A stretch of 64,000 nt of DNA from Acinetobacter pollinis. Its GTDB lineage: Bacteria > Pseudomonadota > Gammaproteobacteria > Pseudomonadales > Moraxellaceae. Both the position numbers and the translations under genes were made by a program. The notes beneath the pieces were generated by a model. The model saw only the letters and a program-made list of their open reading frames with translations. It was not told the DNA's origin and made no database searches. The number at the start of each line of letters is the position of its first letter. Position 1 is the stretch's first letter. Shown one piece after another: positions 8,879-18,900 of the stretch. The stretch lies in NCBI RefSeq assembly GCF_015627175.1, contig NZ_VTDQ01000010.1, positions 1 through 64,000 on the forward strand, written 5' to 3'.

Positions 8879-9532
8879 TCATTGCTCATTGCTCATTGCT
8901 GAGTAGAATTTTACACCGAGCTTAATTCGGTCTCTACCTTGGCTTTTACGGAAGCGGTTTGTGTCACGTAGAGAATAAACGCAACCACAATATTCTTGTT
9001 GGTAGAATTCTTCACGTTTACTAATTTCAATCATACGGCTTGAACCACCGCCTTTACGCCAGTTGTATTCCCAATATGTCATGTCGGGATAATGAGATGC
9101 GGCACGTACACCACAGCCATTAATCTGTTTCATATCTTTCCAGCGAGAGATACCTAACGAACTTGAAATGACAGGAAACCCATGTTCGTGTGCATAAAGT
9201 GCTGTACGCTCAAAGCGCATATCGAAACACATAGTGCAACGAATTCCACGTTCAGGTTCTTCTTCCATGCCTTTTGCACGTTCGAACCAGTTGTCTGTAT
9301 CGTAGTCACAGTCGATGAAAGGAATATTATGTTTTTCAGCAAACCGAATGTTTTCTTCTTTACGAATGATATATTCTTTTACAGGGTGAATATTGGGATT
9401 ATAAAAGAAGATTGAAAAGTCAATTTCAGATTCGATGAGTGCTTCCATCACTTCACCAGAGCATGGTGCGCAACAAGAATGAAGTAATAACTTATCCGCC
9501 TTATTTGGCAACTCTAGTTTAGGTCTTTGCAT
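8879..9532 (-). CDS. queH: QueH, epoxyqueuosine reductase
   Basis: 217-residue member of the QueH (former DUF208) family, which performs the last step of queuosine tRNA modification using an iron-sulfur cluster. It has the adjacent cysteines of [13 protein letters not shown] near the N-terminus, [10 protein letters not shown] in the middle, [18 protein letters not shown], and a C-terminal [11 protein letters not shown]. The extreme C-terminus (SAMSNEQ) and the stop codon fall in a three-copy CATTGCT repeat (8880-8900), so the last residues are probably unimportant. It is monocistronic. Confidence 0.93.
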   Translation of the reverse strand: MQRPKLELPNKADKLLLHSCCAPCSGEVMEALIESEIDFSIFFYNPNIHPVKEYIIRKEENIRFAEKHNIPFIDCDYDTDNWFERAKGMEEEPERGIRCTMCFDMRFERTALYAHEHGFPVISSSLGISRWKDMKQINGCGVRAASHYPDMTYWEYNWRKGGGSSRMIEISKREEFYQQEYCGCVYSLRDTNRFRKSQGRDRIKLGVKFYSAMSNEQ

Positions 9533-9638
9533 AATAAAAAATCGTAGAACAGTACATGATAGATAAGCGGGTCATTATACGAGAAAAATAAACATATGTT
9601 GATGGTTTTTTATGCTTTGACACTTTATTTTACGAAAC

Positions 9639-9670
9639 AACGGCGTATCTAAGCACATAGGTACGCCGTT
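9639..9670 (-). terminator. Terminator of the TonB receptor gene
   Basis: Nine-bp stem AACGGCGTA/TACGCCGTT (9639-9647, 9662-9670) immediately after the receptor stop codon; the T-rich tract TTGTTTCG follows on the minus strand. Confidence 0.7.
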
Positions 9671-9677
9671 TGATGGT

Positions 9678-11756
9678 TTAGAAATTCCAGTCAAAAGATA
9701 ACGTTGCTTTTAATGGCTCTCCGGGTTGTACCCAATAATTGGTATAACTCGATACATAGTAGGTTCTATTGAGTAAGTTAGTGATGTTTAAACGTGCTTT
9801 TAAATCAGGATTTATTTGCATACCTACCCCCAAATTAATGGTAGTAAACGCAGGTAGGCTTGTGCCATTATCAATATAATTTGCACTACGTGTACCATAA
9901 TAGTTTGCACTGAGTGATGCATCTATCGGATATTGTTTGATATTAAAATTATAATTTGCGGTAAAGTTGGCACTGTGTTTTGGAATGTTCTTTAGTCTTG
10001 CACCTTTAGCTTCTACTTCACTTTCTAAGATAGAGGCATTGGTAAAAGTATAGTTTGCGCTGATATTAAAATGATCATTAAAGTGATGTAAAAGGCTTGC
10101 TTCAATACCACGGCTTTGTGCTTTACCTGTATCTACATAACTGTCTGTAATCCCCTCTGTAAGTAGGTGCTTTTTCGTCATATCGAAGTAAGTCAGGCTC
10201 AATAAACTCATTGGATTAAATGAATACTTTCCACCTAATTCCCAGCTTCGTGTTTGTTCAGGGGAGTAAAGGGAATGGTTTTTATTTAAACCTGTATTCA
10301 TTTCAAACGCTTTTCCCCAATTGCTATAGAAAGCTAAATGTTGATTCACCTGATAGTTGAGACCTAATCTTGGGCTAAAAGGTATATATGTTTTCTTTGC
10401 TTGTATCTGATTTTTCCGATCTATAATACGTTGCTGCATTTGATCAAGTCGTGCACCAAGTAAAAGACTCCATTGATCATTGAAGAAAATCTGATCTTGT
10501 AAATTAATACCTAAAGTATTTTGTTTTTCATCAGAATACTTTGTTGTTCTTCCAAGAGTTAAAGGTGTGCTGTTGTTTGTAGGTGTATAAAAGTTAATTG
10601 AACTATTTGTTCCTGCAAGATTTCGCTTTTGGAGTTGGTGAATTTTATAAGTTCCAATTTCGGCATTAACTAAGACTTCGTGTTTTAAACCGAAAGTGTC
10701 ATTGATATGTCCCTTTAGTACACTTTGTAGTAAAAGCGTATTTGTCGAGAAGTATCTATATCTTCGGAATCGATTAAGTGTTTGTAAGTCTGTAGCGACT
10801 GATGATATTTCACTGGATGTACCAAAACGTTCGCCATCGTTGTAACTCAATGCACTTGAGCTTTCCCAATCTGGAGTAATTTGATGATTTAGCCTAATTT
10901 GATAAAAATTAGATTTTACCTGCATATTACCATCGCGAGGGTCACCATAAAAATTTCTAATATCAGCAAATTCTCCATTAATGAGTGGGATGCCGCGATC
11001 AAATAATCCAGAATATTTTGCAAACTCAGTATCTAAAAAAAGTTGTGTGTGATCAGAAATTTTCCATGTCATTTGCGGTGCAATAAAATAATGCTTTTGA
11101 GTTACATCATTTCTAAAGCTTTGGTTATTTTCATAGGCAAGACCTAAGCGATAGGCAAGACGATCATTAATTGGATCTGTAAGGTCAAGGGATGTTCGGT
11201 ATTGTTGGTCTGTGCTAGTACTCAAAGAGAGAGTATGTAAAGATGTCCATGAAGGTTTCTTGGTTGTAATATTCATCATGCCACCAATAGCACTTTGACC
11301 ATACATGGCTGCGACTGGGCCTTTTAGAAAATCAATACTTTCTACATTCACCATATTTTGTGGTGTGTGAATGCCACTAATTGTACTTAAACCATTTCTT
11401 AGACTATTTGTTCCCATATTCGGGTCTGTACTAAATCCTCTAAAGGAGTAGTTGTCCCAAAAACCACCACCATAACTGTCTTGATAAAATACACCACTAA
11501 CTTGTGAGAGTGCATCACTCACTCGTTGTATGTTTTGTTTTTCAATAACCTCTTGTGAGACGTGTGATTTATTAAAAGGAACCTCTAAGATGTCATGTTT
11601 AAAACCTGTAAGTGATTTACTTTCTAAGCTATTTTCCTGATTTACCTTTGCCGTTAACTGTATTGTAGGTAATCGTGTATCGTCTGCACAAGCGGTTTGT
11701 ATTGTGATAAAACCCAACACAATGATATAAAATTTGGGTGAAAGAAACTGAGACAT
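9678..11756 (-). CDS. TonB-dependent outer-membrane receptor
   Basis: 692-residue precursor with a Sec signal peptide (cleavage near ACA-DD, residue 24), a plug domain with the FRGFSTDP and VESIDFLKGPVAAMYGQSAIGGMMNI motifs, and a 22-strand barrel ending in aromatic FDWNF. The plug resembles ferric-siderophore receptors. It is the second gene after a small DUF2946-type protein, 70 bp apart on the same strand, and divergent from a PepSY membrane protein of the kind that reduces metal or siderophore in the periplasm. No clear Fur box is seen upstream, so iron control is not shown. The substrate could be a xenosiderophore, or copper or another metal given its His/Met-rich neighbours. Confidence 0.9.
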   Translation of the reverse strand: MSQFLSPKFYIIVLGFITIQTACADDTRLPTIQLTAKVNQENSLESKSLTGFKHDILEVPFNKSHVSQEVIEKQNIQRVSDALSQVSGVFYQDSYGGGFWDNYSFRGFSTDPNMGTNSLRNGLSTISGIHTPQNMVNVESIDFLKGPVAAMYGQSAIGGMMNITTKKPSWTSLHTLSLSTSTDQQYRTSLDLTDPINDRLAYRLGLAYENNQSFRNDVTQKHYFIAPQMTWKISDHTQLFLDTEFAKYSGLFDRGIPLINGEFADIRNFYGDPRDGNMQVKSNFYQIRLNHQITPDWESSSALSYNDGERFGTSSEISSVATDLQTLNRFRRYRYFSTNTLLLQSVLKGHINDTFGLKHEVLVNAEIGTYKIHQLQKRNLAGTNSSINFYTPTNNSTPLTLGRTTKYSDEKQNTLGINLQDQIFFNDQWSLLLGARLDQMQQRIIDRKNQIQAKKTYIPFSPRLGLNYQVNQHLAFYSNWGKAFEMNTGLNKNHSLYSPEQTRSWELGGKYSFNPMSLLSLTYFDMTKKHLLTEGITDSYVDTGKAQSRGIEASLLHHFNDHFNISANYTFTNASILESEVEAKGARLKNIPKHSANFTANYNFNIKQYPIDASLSANYYGTRSANYIDNGTSLPAFTTINLGVGMQINPDLKARLNITNLLNRTYYVSSYTNYWVQPGEPLKATLSFDWNF

Positions 11757-11826
11757 ATATTGTCTAACTCTATTGAATATGTTTAGATTTTTCTGATTTA
11801 AATTTAATCAGCACCTGATTTTGTAT

Positions 11827-12204
11827 TTATAAGAATAGAGGTGGGCCACGGCTTTGTGGGAATAAGAGAAGTTGACGTAAATAAAGAAATATATACGTAA
11901 TACTGGCTAAGAACAGTAACTTAACCTGTATTTTATATGTCACTAGCTGAGGAGCGAATGTAGTCGTATTTGTGAAATGTGAAAAAACTTGGCAAAAATG
12001 ACAGTCATTGAAATTTGATATTTGCTTTTTTTCCATATACATACGCATATCTTTTGCATGAGTATGTATATGTGATGGAGTTACTTTTTCTATTTCGATA
12101 CAGACTGCATTCATATGCATAGATTGAGGCATAAGTACCTGCCAAAACACAAGGCTTTGGAATATCAATGCAATGGTCGCAAGTGATAAAGCAAGTTTAC
12201 GCAT
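11827..12204 (-). CDS. Small DUF2946-type membrane-associated metal protein
   Basis: About 125 residues from the preferred start at 12204 (MRKLALSLAT); an upstream in-frame ATG at 12240 would add 12 residues that do not look like a signal. A hydrophobic N-terminal segment is followed by a His/Met-rich stretch (MHMNAVC, HIHTHAKDMRMYM), a DCHFCQVFSH motif with two cysteines and two histidines, a second hydrophobic segment and a C-terminal RGPP. This arrangement matches the poorly understood DUF2946 family, often found beside TonB receptors and copper or iron genes. The conserved His, Met and Cys residues suggest periplasmic metal binding. Function is inferred from context only. Confidence 0.65.
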   Translation of the reverse strand: MRKLALSLATIALIFQSLVFWQVLMPQSMHMNAVCIEIEKVTPSHIHTHAKDMRMYMEKKQISNFNDCHFCQVFSHFTNTTTFAPQLVTYKIQVKLLFLASITYIFLYLRQLLLFPQSRGPPLFL

Positions 12205-12296
12205 ACACAGAAATATATTATCAAAATATGAAAAGCACACCTATATTACTCTATAATTGTTAATATATGTAAAGTAAAAATTATGTTGCTAATAAA

Positions 12297-13667
12297 ATGC
12301 GCCGAAGCCTTCCGTTTAGAAATTTTTTAGATCAGACCTTAAGAGTCTTACATATTTATGTAGGTGTTTTGGTGGCGCCATTTATTTTTATTGCAGCACT
12401 TACAGGAACGCTTTATGGTTTGACACCTCAAATCGAAAAAACACTGTATGAGACCTATTTAGTTGCAAAACATCAATCTCACCAAGTACCTTATTTATTA
12501 AGTGAGCAAGTACAGCGTGCTCAGAAGTTTGTACCATCATCTGCGCATATTATTGCTGTTCGACCTGCAAAAGATGCCAATACAACAACACGCGTATTGT
12601 ATATGGACATGAATAACCCAAGCCAAACAACAGCTATTTTTATTAATCCTTATAATCTAACAATGCAAGGTAAATTATCTGTTTATGGTACAAGTGGAAT
12701 ATTGCCTATGCGAACGTTTTTAGATCATTTGCATAGGGATTTACTACTTGGTCAATATGGTCGCATTTATAGCGAGCTTGCGGCGAGTTGGCTAGGTATT
12801 TTTGCAATTACAGGACTTATTCAATGGTTAAGAATAAAAAGAAAAAATGTAGGTGAGCATATTAGGAGGCGTTCTATACATTGGCACAGTTTAATCGGAA
12901 TTTGTGTTTTACCCATGCTTCTCTTTTTTTCGGTAACAGGGTTAACATGGTCAAACTGGGCAGGGGGAAATATTGCAAAATTTAGGCATTGGATTAATAG
13001 TGACACGCCATCTTTAAATACTCAACTGGGTACACATCAACGGGTACAGCCAGATGAACATGCTGAGCATCGTATGGGAATGATGATGCATCATAACAGT
13101 GAAATGAAATTAAAAAACCTTACTGATTTTGATGAAATATTAAATATTGCACGTGCAAGTGGATTAAATGCGTCTGCACTACAAATTAAACCAAGTTACG
13201 ATGAAAAGCGTGCTTGGGTCATTGAAGAGTTGCAACACCAGTGGCCTATAAAAATAGATGCTTTAGCTGTAGATATAAAACAACAAAAGATTATAGATCG
13301 TATTTATTTTAAAGATTTTCCACTGTCTGCAAAGTTAACCCGTTGGGGAGTGGATTTACATATTGGTATTTTATTTGGATGGATTAATCAACTATTTTTA
13401 GTCTTGGCAGGACTTGCATTACTGATGATTATTTTCTTTGCATATCGAGCTTGGTTTAGTTATATGAAGCCGTGGCAGACATTATATCAGTGTAACCATC
13501 AATTGATGCACTGGTGGCGCCGTGCAAGTTATATGCAGTTAAGTGTATGTATAGTCATACTAATAATGCTGTATTTTATCGTACCTGTTTGGGCTATAAG
13601 TATCGTATTATTAAATATATTTGTAGCTATACACTGGTTATTTTTAAAAGATAAGAAGCAAAGTTAA
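12297..13667 (+). CDS. PepSY-associated membrane protein (putative periplasmic metal/siderophore reductase)
   Basis: 456 residues with four to five transmembrane segments (about residues 15-40, 160-180, 200-220, 350-380 and 410-450) separated by large periplasmic loops, the PepSY_TM architecture of PiuB/FoxB-like proteins. The motif LHIYVGVLVAPFIFIAALTG is the first helix with its conserved histidine; WHSLIG, LDHLHRDLLLG and VDLHIGILFGW supply further helix histidines expected to bind heme. The second loop contains an unusual His/Met cluster (HAEHRMGMMMHHNSEM, about residue 255-270), pointing to metal contact. It is divergent from the receptor and DUF2946 genes. Family members reduce ferric siderophores in the periplasm; copper reduction is a possible alternative here. 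Confidence 0.85.
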   Translation: MRRSLPFRNFLDQTLRVLHIYVGVLVAPFIFIAALTGTLYGLTPQIEKTLYETYLVAKHQSHQVPYLLSEQVQRAQKFVPSSAHIIAVRPAKDANTTTRVLYMDMNNPSQTTAIFINPYNLTMQGKLSVYGTSGILPMRTFLDHLHRDLLLGQYGRIYSELAASWLGIFAITGLIQWLRIKRKNVGEHIRRRSIHWHSLIGICVLPMLLFFSVTGLTWSNWAGGNIAKFRHWINSDTPSLNTQLGTHQRVQPDEHAEHRMGMMMHHNSEMKLKNLTDFDEILNIARASGLNASALQIKPSYDEKRAWVIEELQHQWPIKIDALAVDIKQQKIIDRIYFKDFPLSAKLTRWGVDLHIGILFGWINQLFLVLAGLALLMIIFFAYRAWFSYMKPWQTLYQCNHQLMHWWRRASYMQLSVCIVILIMLYFIVPVWAISIVLLNIFVAIHWLFLKDKKQS

Positions 13668-13685
13668 GTTGGATTAACTTTGCTT
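13656..13685. terminator. Bidirectional terminator between PepSY gene and lptB
   Basis: Perfect 12-bp inverted repeat AAGCAAAGTTAA/TTAACTTTGCTT (13656-13667, 13674-13685) that includes the stop codon of the PepSY gene. It serves two convergent genes; T-tracts are weak. Confidence 0.6.
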
Positions 13686-13696
13686 GAAATAATGAA

Positions 13697-14440
13697 CTAT
13701 ACTGTGAAGTCATCACCCAAATAAACTTCGCGAACAGTACTGTTGGCAAGAACTTCTTCTGCTGTTCCTTCTGCGATGACAGCGCCTTCGCTGACGATGT
13801 AAGCCTTTTCACAAATTGCAAGTGTTTCACGTACATTATGGTCGGTAATAAGAACACCAATACCACGATCTTTTAATGTTTGAATAATATCTTTAATATC
13901 GCCTACAGAGATTGGGTCTACACCTGCAAAAGGTTCATCTAACAACATAAATTTAGGATCTGCTGCTAAAGCGCGTGCAATTTCTGCACGACGGCGCTCA
14001 CCGCCTGAAACACTCATACCCAAAGAGTCTTTAATATGCGTAATTTTGAAATCTTCGAGTAATTCTTTTAAACGCTCTTCTCTCTGAGCTTTGTTTAAAG
14101 ACTTACGTGTTTCCAAAATTGCCATAATATTTTCCCCAATCGTCAGTTTGCGGAAAATAGATGCTTCTTGAGGAAGGTAGCCTAAGCCTTTGCGTGCGCG
14201 CTCATGCATAGCAAAGTTTGATAAGTCTTGGTCATCTAAATAAATTTCACCTTTATCCATGCGGACAAGACCAACGACCATATAGAAACTGGTTGTTTTA
14301 CCTGCACCATTTGGACCAAGTAATCCTACAATTTGTCCACTCTGCATTTCAAATGAAACATCTTTTACAACCCAACGTTTACTATAGTTTTTTGCAAGGT
14401 GTTTAATTCGAAGTGTTTGTGGTGTCATTGCTGTATTCAT
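13697..14440 (-). CDS. lptB: LptB, ATPase of the LPS export ABC transporter
   Basis: 247-residue ABC ATPase with Walker [11 protein letters not shown]-loop in YLPQEASIF, signature VSGGERRR, Walker [14 protein letters not shown] and switch histidine in [10 protein letters not shown]. The [15 protein letters not shown] and [14 protein letters not shown] sequences are characteristic of LptB. It powers lipopolysaccharide extraction from the inner membrane together with LptF and LptG. Its start overlaps the lptA stop by four bases. It is the last gene of kdsD-kdsC-lptC-lptA-lptB. Confidence 0.97.
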   Translation of the reverse strand: MNTAMTPQTLRIKHLAKNYSKRWVVKDVSFEMQSGQIVGLLGPNGAGKTTSFYMVVGLVRMDKGEIYLDDQDLSNFAMHERARKGLGYLPQEASIFRKLTIGENIMAILETRKSLNKAQREERLKELLEDFKITHIKDSLGMSVSGGERRRAEIARALAADPKFMLLDEPFAGVDPISVGDIKDIIQTLKDRGIGVLITDHNVRETLAICEKAYIVSEGAVIAEGTAEEVLANSTVREVYLGDDFTV

Positions 14441-15024
14441 TGACCAACAGCTCCAGGTGTTGCTTTTGATGTATTTGGTGGAATAACAATTTGTACACGG
14501 CCACGATTTTCAGAAGCACTGGTGTTCGTTGCGCTAGAGTTGCTACTACCAATAGCCTCGATGTCACCTTTGTTCATGCTGTAGCGTAAAGTTTCACCCT
14601 TAACACTTGCACCATCTTGATCAACAAAAGCATTTCCAGTGAGGGTAATAATTCCCGAGTCGGCATTGTAGACAATTTTTTGTCCTTGCCCTTTGGCGAG
14701 GCCTTTATTGACATCCATCTTTTGTTGGAAGCGAGCAGGGCTACCTGTTGCCGTTACAGTACTGATTTGGCGGTTTTTATTCAGTTGCGCAACGACAGAA
14801 GCAGCTTGTAGCTTCATTGTACCTTGTTCAATGATAACATTACCTGTGTAAGTCGTAACGCCTGTTTTGTCGTTATATGTCGCTCGGTCTGCGACTAGAG
14901 AAATGGGTTGGTTACGATCGCTAGGTAGAGCAAATGTTGCCATTGCTGTAAATGATATAGCTCCAGCCATGGCGCATTTTAGGAAAGTTTTATAATGAGA
15001 TTGTTTTTTAGGATTTAGGTGCAT
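14437..15024 (-). CDS. lptA: LptA, periplasmic LPS bridge protein
   Basis: Periplasmic OstA/LptA beta-jellyroll protein that forms the LPS bridge between LptC and LptD. The start at 15024 (MHLNPKKQ) is preferred: it follows a strong GAGGAAAG ribosome binding site and precedes a Sec signal peptide ending ATFALP; an upstream ATG at 15075 would bury the signal. The mature protein shows the family pattern [22 protein letters not shown] and repeated GxAxxxxxQ strands. It overlaps the end of lptC by 17 bases. The C-terminal tail is Ser/Asn-rich and low in complexity. Confidence 0.95.
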   Translation of the reverse strand: MHLNPKKQSHYKTFLKCAMAGAISFTAMATFALPSDRNQPISLVADRATYNDKTGVTTYTGNVIIEQGTMKLQAASVVAQLNKNRQISTVTATGSPARFQQKMDVNKGLAKGQGQKIVYNADSGIITLTGNAFVDQDGASVKGETLRYSMNKGDIEAIGSSNSSATNTSASENRGRVQIVIPPNTSKATPGAVGQ

Positions 15025-15556
15025 ACTTTCCTCGAATATTAAAAAACTCATATTGTCCTGAATTGAGATCTGCATTTAGACCCTGACTCACAAATTGACT
15101 TTGTGCAGAATCAACATGTACATCATGCTTTGTTTCTACACGTTTTTCTTTTGGATAACCTGTAAGTTCATCAGTTTTAAATGTGATCGTACCTTGAGGA
15201 GAGTTCCTATGAACGACAACATCATCTCTTAGAACAAGTTTTTGGTTGTCATTATAGCCATCACCACGTGGGGCATAATATGTACCATTTTCTTGTCCTT
15301 TGCTATAAGTTGTAGCATGTAAATTATACATTTGTGTGGTTGCATCTTGTTTATTTTGTATAATTTGGTCTACAGATGCGCGTACTGAAACATCTCCCTT
15401 CTCATCAGTTTGAGTCAGTTGAACGTTTTGTGCAGCGTACGTCATATTACGTGATGCATTGGTATCTAGCTTTTTACTATTTCCACTATAGTAATAGTAA
15501 CCACCGCTTACGGTTGCAATCACAAGTGCTATAACATATAAGTTTTTTGTTTCCAT
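15008..15556 (-). CDS. lptC: LptC, inner-membrane LPS export protein
   Basis: 182 residues: one N-terminal transmembrane anchor (residues 6-25) and a periplasmic LptC fold with KLVLRDDVVVHRN and FKTDELTGYPKEKRVETKHDV. LptC takes LPS from LptBFG and passes it to LptA. It lies between kdsC (34 bp upstream) and lptA (overlapping), the standard proteobacterial order. Confidence 0.95.
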   Translation of the reverse strand: METKNLYVIALVIATVSGGYYYYSGNSKKLDTNASRNMTYAAQNVQLTQTDEKGDVSVRASVDQIIQNKQDATTQMYNLHATTYSKGQENGTYYAPRGDGYNDNQKLVLRDDVVVHRNSPQGTITFKTDELTGYPKEKRVETKHDVHVDSAQSQFVSQGLNADLNSGQYEFFNIRGKYAPKS

Positions 15557-15590
15557 AAGCGTAGTTTATCAAACTAAATCGTTAAGAGCT

Positions 15591-16130
15591 TTAATGAGAT
15601 GTTGCTAAATATTTTTTTAGAAGCTGTTCGTAATGACCATTTGCCTCAAGCAATATGTCGCATACTTCCCGTACAGCCCCTCGGCCACCCATGGCCTGTG
15701 TGACAAAATCTGCACGTTTACGAACTTCTATATGACCGTTAGGAACGGTTACTTTCATGCCTGCAATTGAGAAAGCGGAAAGGTCAGGCCAATCATCTCC
15801 CATATATAAACAGTCTTCAGGGTTTAAAGAAAGTCGTTTACAAGCTTCTTGTAAAGCAGTTCCTTTGTCTTCACGTCCTTGGTAAATGAGATCTACCCCC
15901 AAATCGGTCATTCTTTTAGTGACAATCTGGCTTTGACGACCTGTAATAATAATAACCTTTAGACCTGCTTGTTGTACAAGCTTCATTCCAAGTCCATCAC
16001 GAATATCAAAAGATTTAATTTCATCTCCTGAGTTTGTGAGAGTAACAAAGCCGTCGCTGAGGATACCATCTACATCTAGTACAAGTGCTTGTATATTTTT
16101 AGCTTTTTCAAATTGTACTTGCGAAGTCAT
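15591..16130 (-). CDS. kdsC: KdsC, Kdo-8-phosphate phosphatase
   Basis: HAD-superfamily phosphatase of 179 residues, without a cap domain. Motif I is LDVDGILSDG (D19 and D21), motif II IITGRQ, motif III Lys in the EDKGTAL region and motif IV YMGDDWPDL. It releases inorganic phosphate from Kdo-8-phosphate in LPS core synthesis. The gene starts one base after the kdsD stop, so the two are surely co-transcribed. Confidence 0.96.
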   Translation of the reverse strand: MTSQVQFEKAKNIQALVLDVDGILSDGFVTLTNSGDEIKSFDIRDGLGMKLVQQAGLKVIIITGRQSQIVTKRMTDLGVDLIYQGREDKGTALQEACKRLSLNPEDCLYMGDDWPDLSAFSIAGMKVTVPNGHIEVRKRADFVTQAMGGRGAVREVCDILLEANGHYEQLLKKYLATSH

Positions 16131-16131
16131 A

Positions 16132-17124
16132 TTATGCTACTCCCGCGCGAATAAGGTCATGCATACCCAATACACCAATGACTTTATTTGCATCATCTAC
16201 AACAACAAATTGATTAATTTTTTTTGTATTTAATTGCGTAAGTGCTTCTACAGCACGCTCATTTTCTGAAATTGTTGCAGGGTTTTGAATCATAACTTCA
16301 GAGATAGGTAAGTTTACATCAAAACCTTGTTGCTTATCGATTAAGCGACGTAAATCTCCATCTGTGAAAATACCAAGCAGAGTATTGTTTTTGTCAACTA
16401 CTGTGGTTAATCCCAAGCGTTTTTCTGTAATCTCAAATAAAACCTGTCCCATTTTAGTTTCAGGAGCTACACGTGGAAGATCATTACCAGTATGCATGAG
16501 GTGTTTTACATGTAATAGTAAACGTTTACCTAGTGCACCTGCAGGATGAGATCTTGCAAAATCGTCTGAAGTAAAACCACGGGCATCTAATAGAGCAACC
16601 GCAAGTGCATCGCCAAGCACAAGCGTTGCTGTTGTGCTTGATGTAGGTGCTAGACCAAGTGGGCATGCTTCTTGTGCATGACCAAGTGTAAGCGCTACAT
16701 TTGCATTTTGGGGCATAGGACCTTGATTTGTTGCACTAATTGTAATGAGTGGAATTTCTAAGTGTTTAATCAAAGGCATAAGCATCATAATTTCATCACT
16801 TTTTCCTGAGTTGGAAATTGCAATGAGAACATCGCCTTTGACGAGCATACCTAGGTCGCCATGACCTGCTTCACCTGGGTGCATAAAGAATGAAGGTGTA
16901 CCTGTAGAAGCAAACGTTGCTGCCATTTTTCTGCCAATATGTCCAGATTTCCCCATGCCTGTAACGACCAAACGGCCTTTACATTCAAGAATAATTTGGC
17001 AGGCGTGAACAAAGCGATCGTCAATTTCATTGGCAAGAATGTCGAGTGTTTGTTGTTCTATTTTTAGCGTTTCTAACGCAACCTTTTTAAAATCAACTTC
17101 GTTGGGTAGATTTGGAAAATTCAA
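16132..17124 (-). CDS. kdsD: KdsD, arabinose-5-phosphate isomerase
   Basis: 330 residues: an N-terminal SIS sugar-isomerase domain (TGMGKSGHIGRKMAATFASTGTPSFF and the GEAGHGDLG motif) followed by a pair of CBS domains (about residues 205-330). It converts ribulose-5-phosphate to arabinose-5-phosphate, the first step towards Kdo. It is the promoter-proximal gene of the LPS block, divergent from cysS across 193 bp that must hold both promoters. Confidence 0.95.
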   Translation of the reverse strand: MNFPNLPNEVDFKKVALETLKIEQQTLDILANEIDDRFVHACQIILECKGRLVVTGMGKSGHIGRKMAATFASTGTPSFFMHPGEAGHGDLGMLVKGDVLIAISNSGKSDEIMMLMPLIKHLEIPLITISATNQGPMPQNANVALTLGHAQEACPLGLAPTSSTTATLVLGDALAVALLDARGFTSDDFARSHPAGALGKRLLLHVKHLMHTGNDLPRVAPETKMGQVLFEITEKRLGLTTVVDKNNTLLGIFTDGDLRRLIDKQQGFDVNLPISEVMIQNPATISENERAVEALTQLNTKKINQFVVVDDANKVIGVLGMHDLIRAGVA

Positions 17125-17317
17125 AGCAGATTACCTTATGCAACAACGGGTATGTGGATATACCAAAAAATCATGTGCATAGTATCATATAACAAACAAA
17201 TACATGTTTTTAAATGTATATCTTTTCACAAACTTATCATTTTTATTGTATAAGCCTTTGTGAAAAACAGCGGATCAGTTATGATGGAATATCTTTCGTT
17301 TAAACAAATTAAGATCT

Positions 17318-18739
17318 ATGCAACCATTTGTTTTATATAACTCAGAGCAACGTAAAAAAGTTGAATTTGTCCCACGTAAAGATGGCCATATTGATATTTA
17401 TGTCTGTGGTATGACAGTTTATGACTACTGTCATATAGGGCATGCTCGTACAGTGGTTGCATTTGACTACATTATTCGCTTTCTACGTAGCCAAGGTTGG
17501 AAAGTCCAATATATTCGTAATATTACAGACATTGATGACAAAATTATCCAACGTGCTAATGAGCGTGGAGAAAGTATTGGTGAGTTAACCAACAAGTTTA
17601 TTGATGCAATGAATGAAGACTTTGCTGCATTAGGCTGTGTGCCACCAGACCAATCGCCAAAAGCAACTGATTATATTGATGAAATGCAAAATATGATTGG
17701 TACACTTGTGAACAATGGTACGGCTTATGCTGCAAATAATGGCGACGTATATTTTGAAGTAGATAAGTTTAAGCGTTATGGCCGATTATCGGGTCGTAAG
17801 CTTGAAGATATGCAAGCGGGTGCAAGTGACCGTGTAGATGTTGAAGTAGAGAAAAAGCATCCATTTGATTTTGTACTGTGGAAACATGCGAAGCCAAGTG
17901 AACCATTTTGGAATTCTCCATGGGGTAACGGGCGCCCAGGTTGGCATATTGAATGCTCAGCAATGTCTACATGCTGCTTAGGAAATCATTTCGATATTCA
18001 TGGTGGAGGCGGTGATTTACCATTTCCACACCACGAAAATGAAATTGCACAAAGCGAAGCTGCAACAGGCGAGCAATATGTAAACTATTGGATGCATGTT
18101 GGGTTTGTTAATGTTGATGGCGAGAAGATGTCGAAGTCTTTAGGAAACTTTTTCACAATTCGTGATGTGATAAAGAAGTTTCATCCTGAAGTGATTCGTT
18201 ATTTTATTATGTCTTCACATTATCGTAGTCCAATTAATTTTTCGGATACTGCACTAAAAGAGTCGAAGGCTGCACTGACACGGTTTTACAATGCTTTTAA
18301 AGTATTTGAACAACGCTATGGTATGGCGGTCTCTGAGTCTGTAGAGCAAACTTATATTGACCGCTTTAATCAGGTCATGAGAGATGACTTTAATACAGCT
18401 GAAGCACTTGCTGTTATCTTTGAAGTATCTCGTGAATTAAATCGTGCAGTGAAAGAAGAGGCTGAAAACGAGGCTCGTCGTTATCATGCTACGCTAAGAT
18501 ATTTAGTGGATATTCTCGGTCTAGTCCAACATTCTGTTGATGATTTCTTGAAGTCTGATATTGGTCAAACAGCACTTGAACTATCTGATGCTGAAATTGA
18601 AGAGCTCATTTCACAACGTGTAGATGCAAAAAAATTGAAAGATTTTGCAAAAGCAGATGAAGTTCGTCAGCATTTATTGGATAAAGGTATTGTATTAGAG
18701 GATACACGTCAGGGCACAGTATGGCGTAGAGCAGATTAA
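17318..18739 (+). CDS. cysS: Cysteinyl-tRNA synthetase
   Basis: Class I synthetase of 473 residues. The HIGH signature is CHIGHAR (residues 37-43), the KMSKS loop is EKMSKSLGN, and zinc ligands appear in [17 protein letters not shown] and HHENEIAQ. The C-terminal DALR-like helical domain is present ([16 protein letters not shown]-like segment). The stop lies 8 bp before the tRNA-Gly promoter. Confidence 0.98.
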   Translation: MQPFVLYNSEQRKKVEFVPRKDGHIDIYVCGMTVYDYCHIGHARTVVAFDYIIRFLRSQGWKVQYIRNITDIDDKIIQRANERGESIGELTNKFIDAMNEDFAALGCVPPDQSPKATDYIDEMQNMIGTLVNNGTAYAANNGDVYFEVDKFKRYGRLSGRKLEDMQAGASDRVDVEVEKKHPFDFVLWKHAKPSEPFWNSPWGNGRPGWHIECSAMSTCCLGNHFDIHGGGGDLPFPHHENEIAQSEAATGEQYVNYWMHVGFVNVDGEKMSKSLGNFFTIRDVIKKFHPEVIRYFIMSSHYRSPINFSDTALKESKAALTRFYNAFKVFEQRYGMAVSESVEQTYIDRFNQVMRDDFNTAEALAVIFEVSRELNRAVKEEAENEARRYHATLRYLVDILGLVQHSVDDFLKSDIGQTALELSDAEIEELISQRVDAKKLKDFAKADEVRQHLLDKGIVLEDTRQGTVWRRAD

Positions 18740-18746
18740 AAAATCC

Positions 18747-18774
18747 TTGACAAAGGTTTTTTAACTCCTATAAT
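18747..18774 (+). promoter_or_regulatory. Consensus sigma-70 promoter of tRNA-Gly
   Basis: TTGACA (18747-18752) and TATAAT (18769-18774) with a 16-bp spacer; both hexamers are perfect. The -10 box ends 11 bp before the first tRNA base, so transcription starts nearly at the mature 5' end. Confidence 0.88.
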
Positions 18775-18785
18775 ATTTCTTCATT

Positions 18786-18861
<76 letters not shown>

Positions 18862-18870
18862 AAATTCTAA

Positions 18871-18900
18871 AAGCCTCAAGATTTATCTTGAGGCTTTTTT
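18871..18900 (+). terminator. Terminator of tRNA-Gly
   Basis: Twelve-bp perfect stem AAGCCTCAAGAT/ATCTTGAGGCTT with a two-base gap, followed by TTTTT. Confidence 0.92.

Noticed and set aside
11757-11826. Fur box upstream of the first TonB receptor gene
   Set aside because: No 19-mer with a convincing match to the consensus; only a 6-bp stem CTGATT/AATCAG at 11793-11811.
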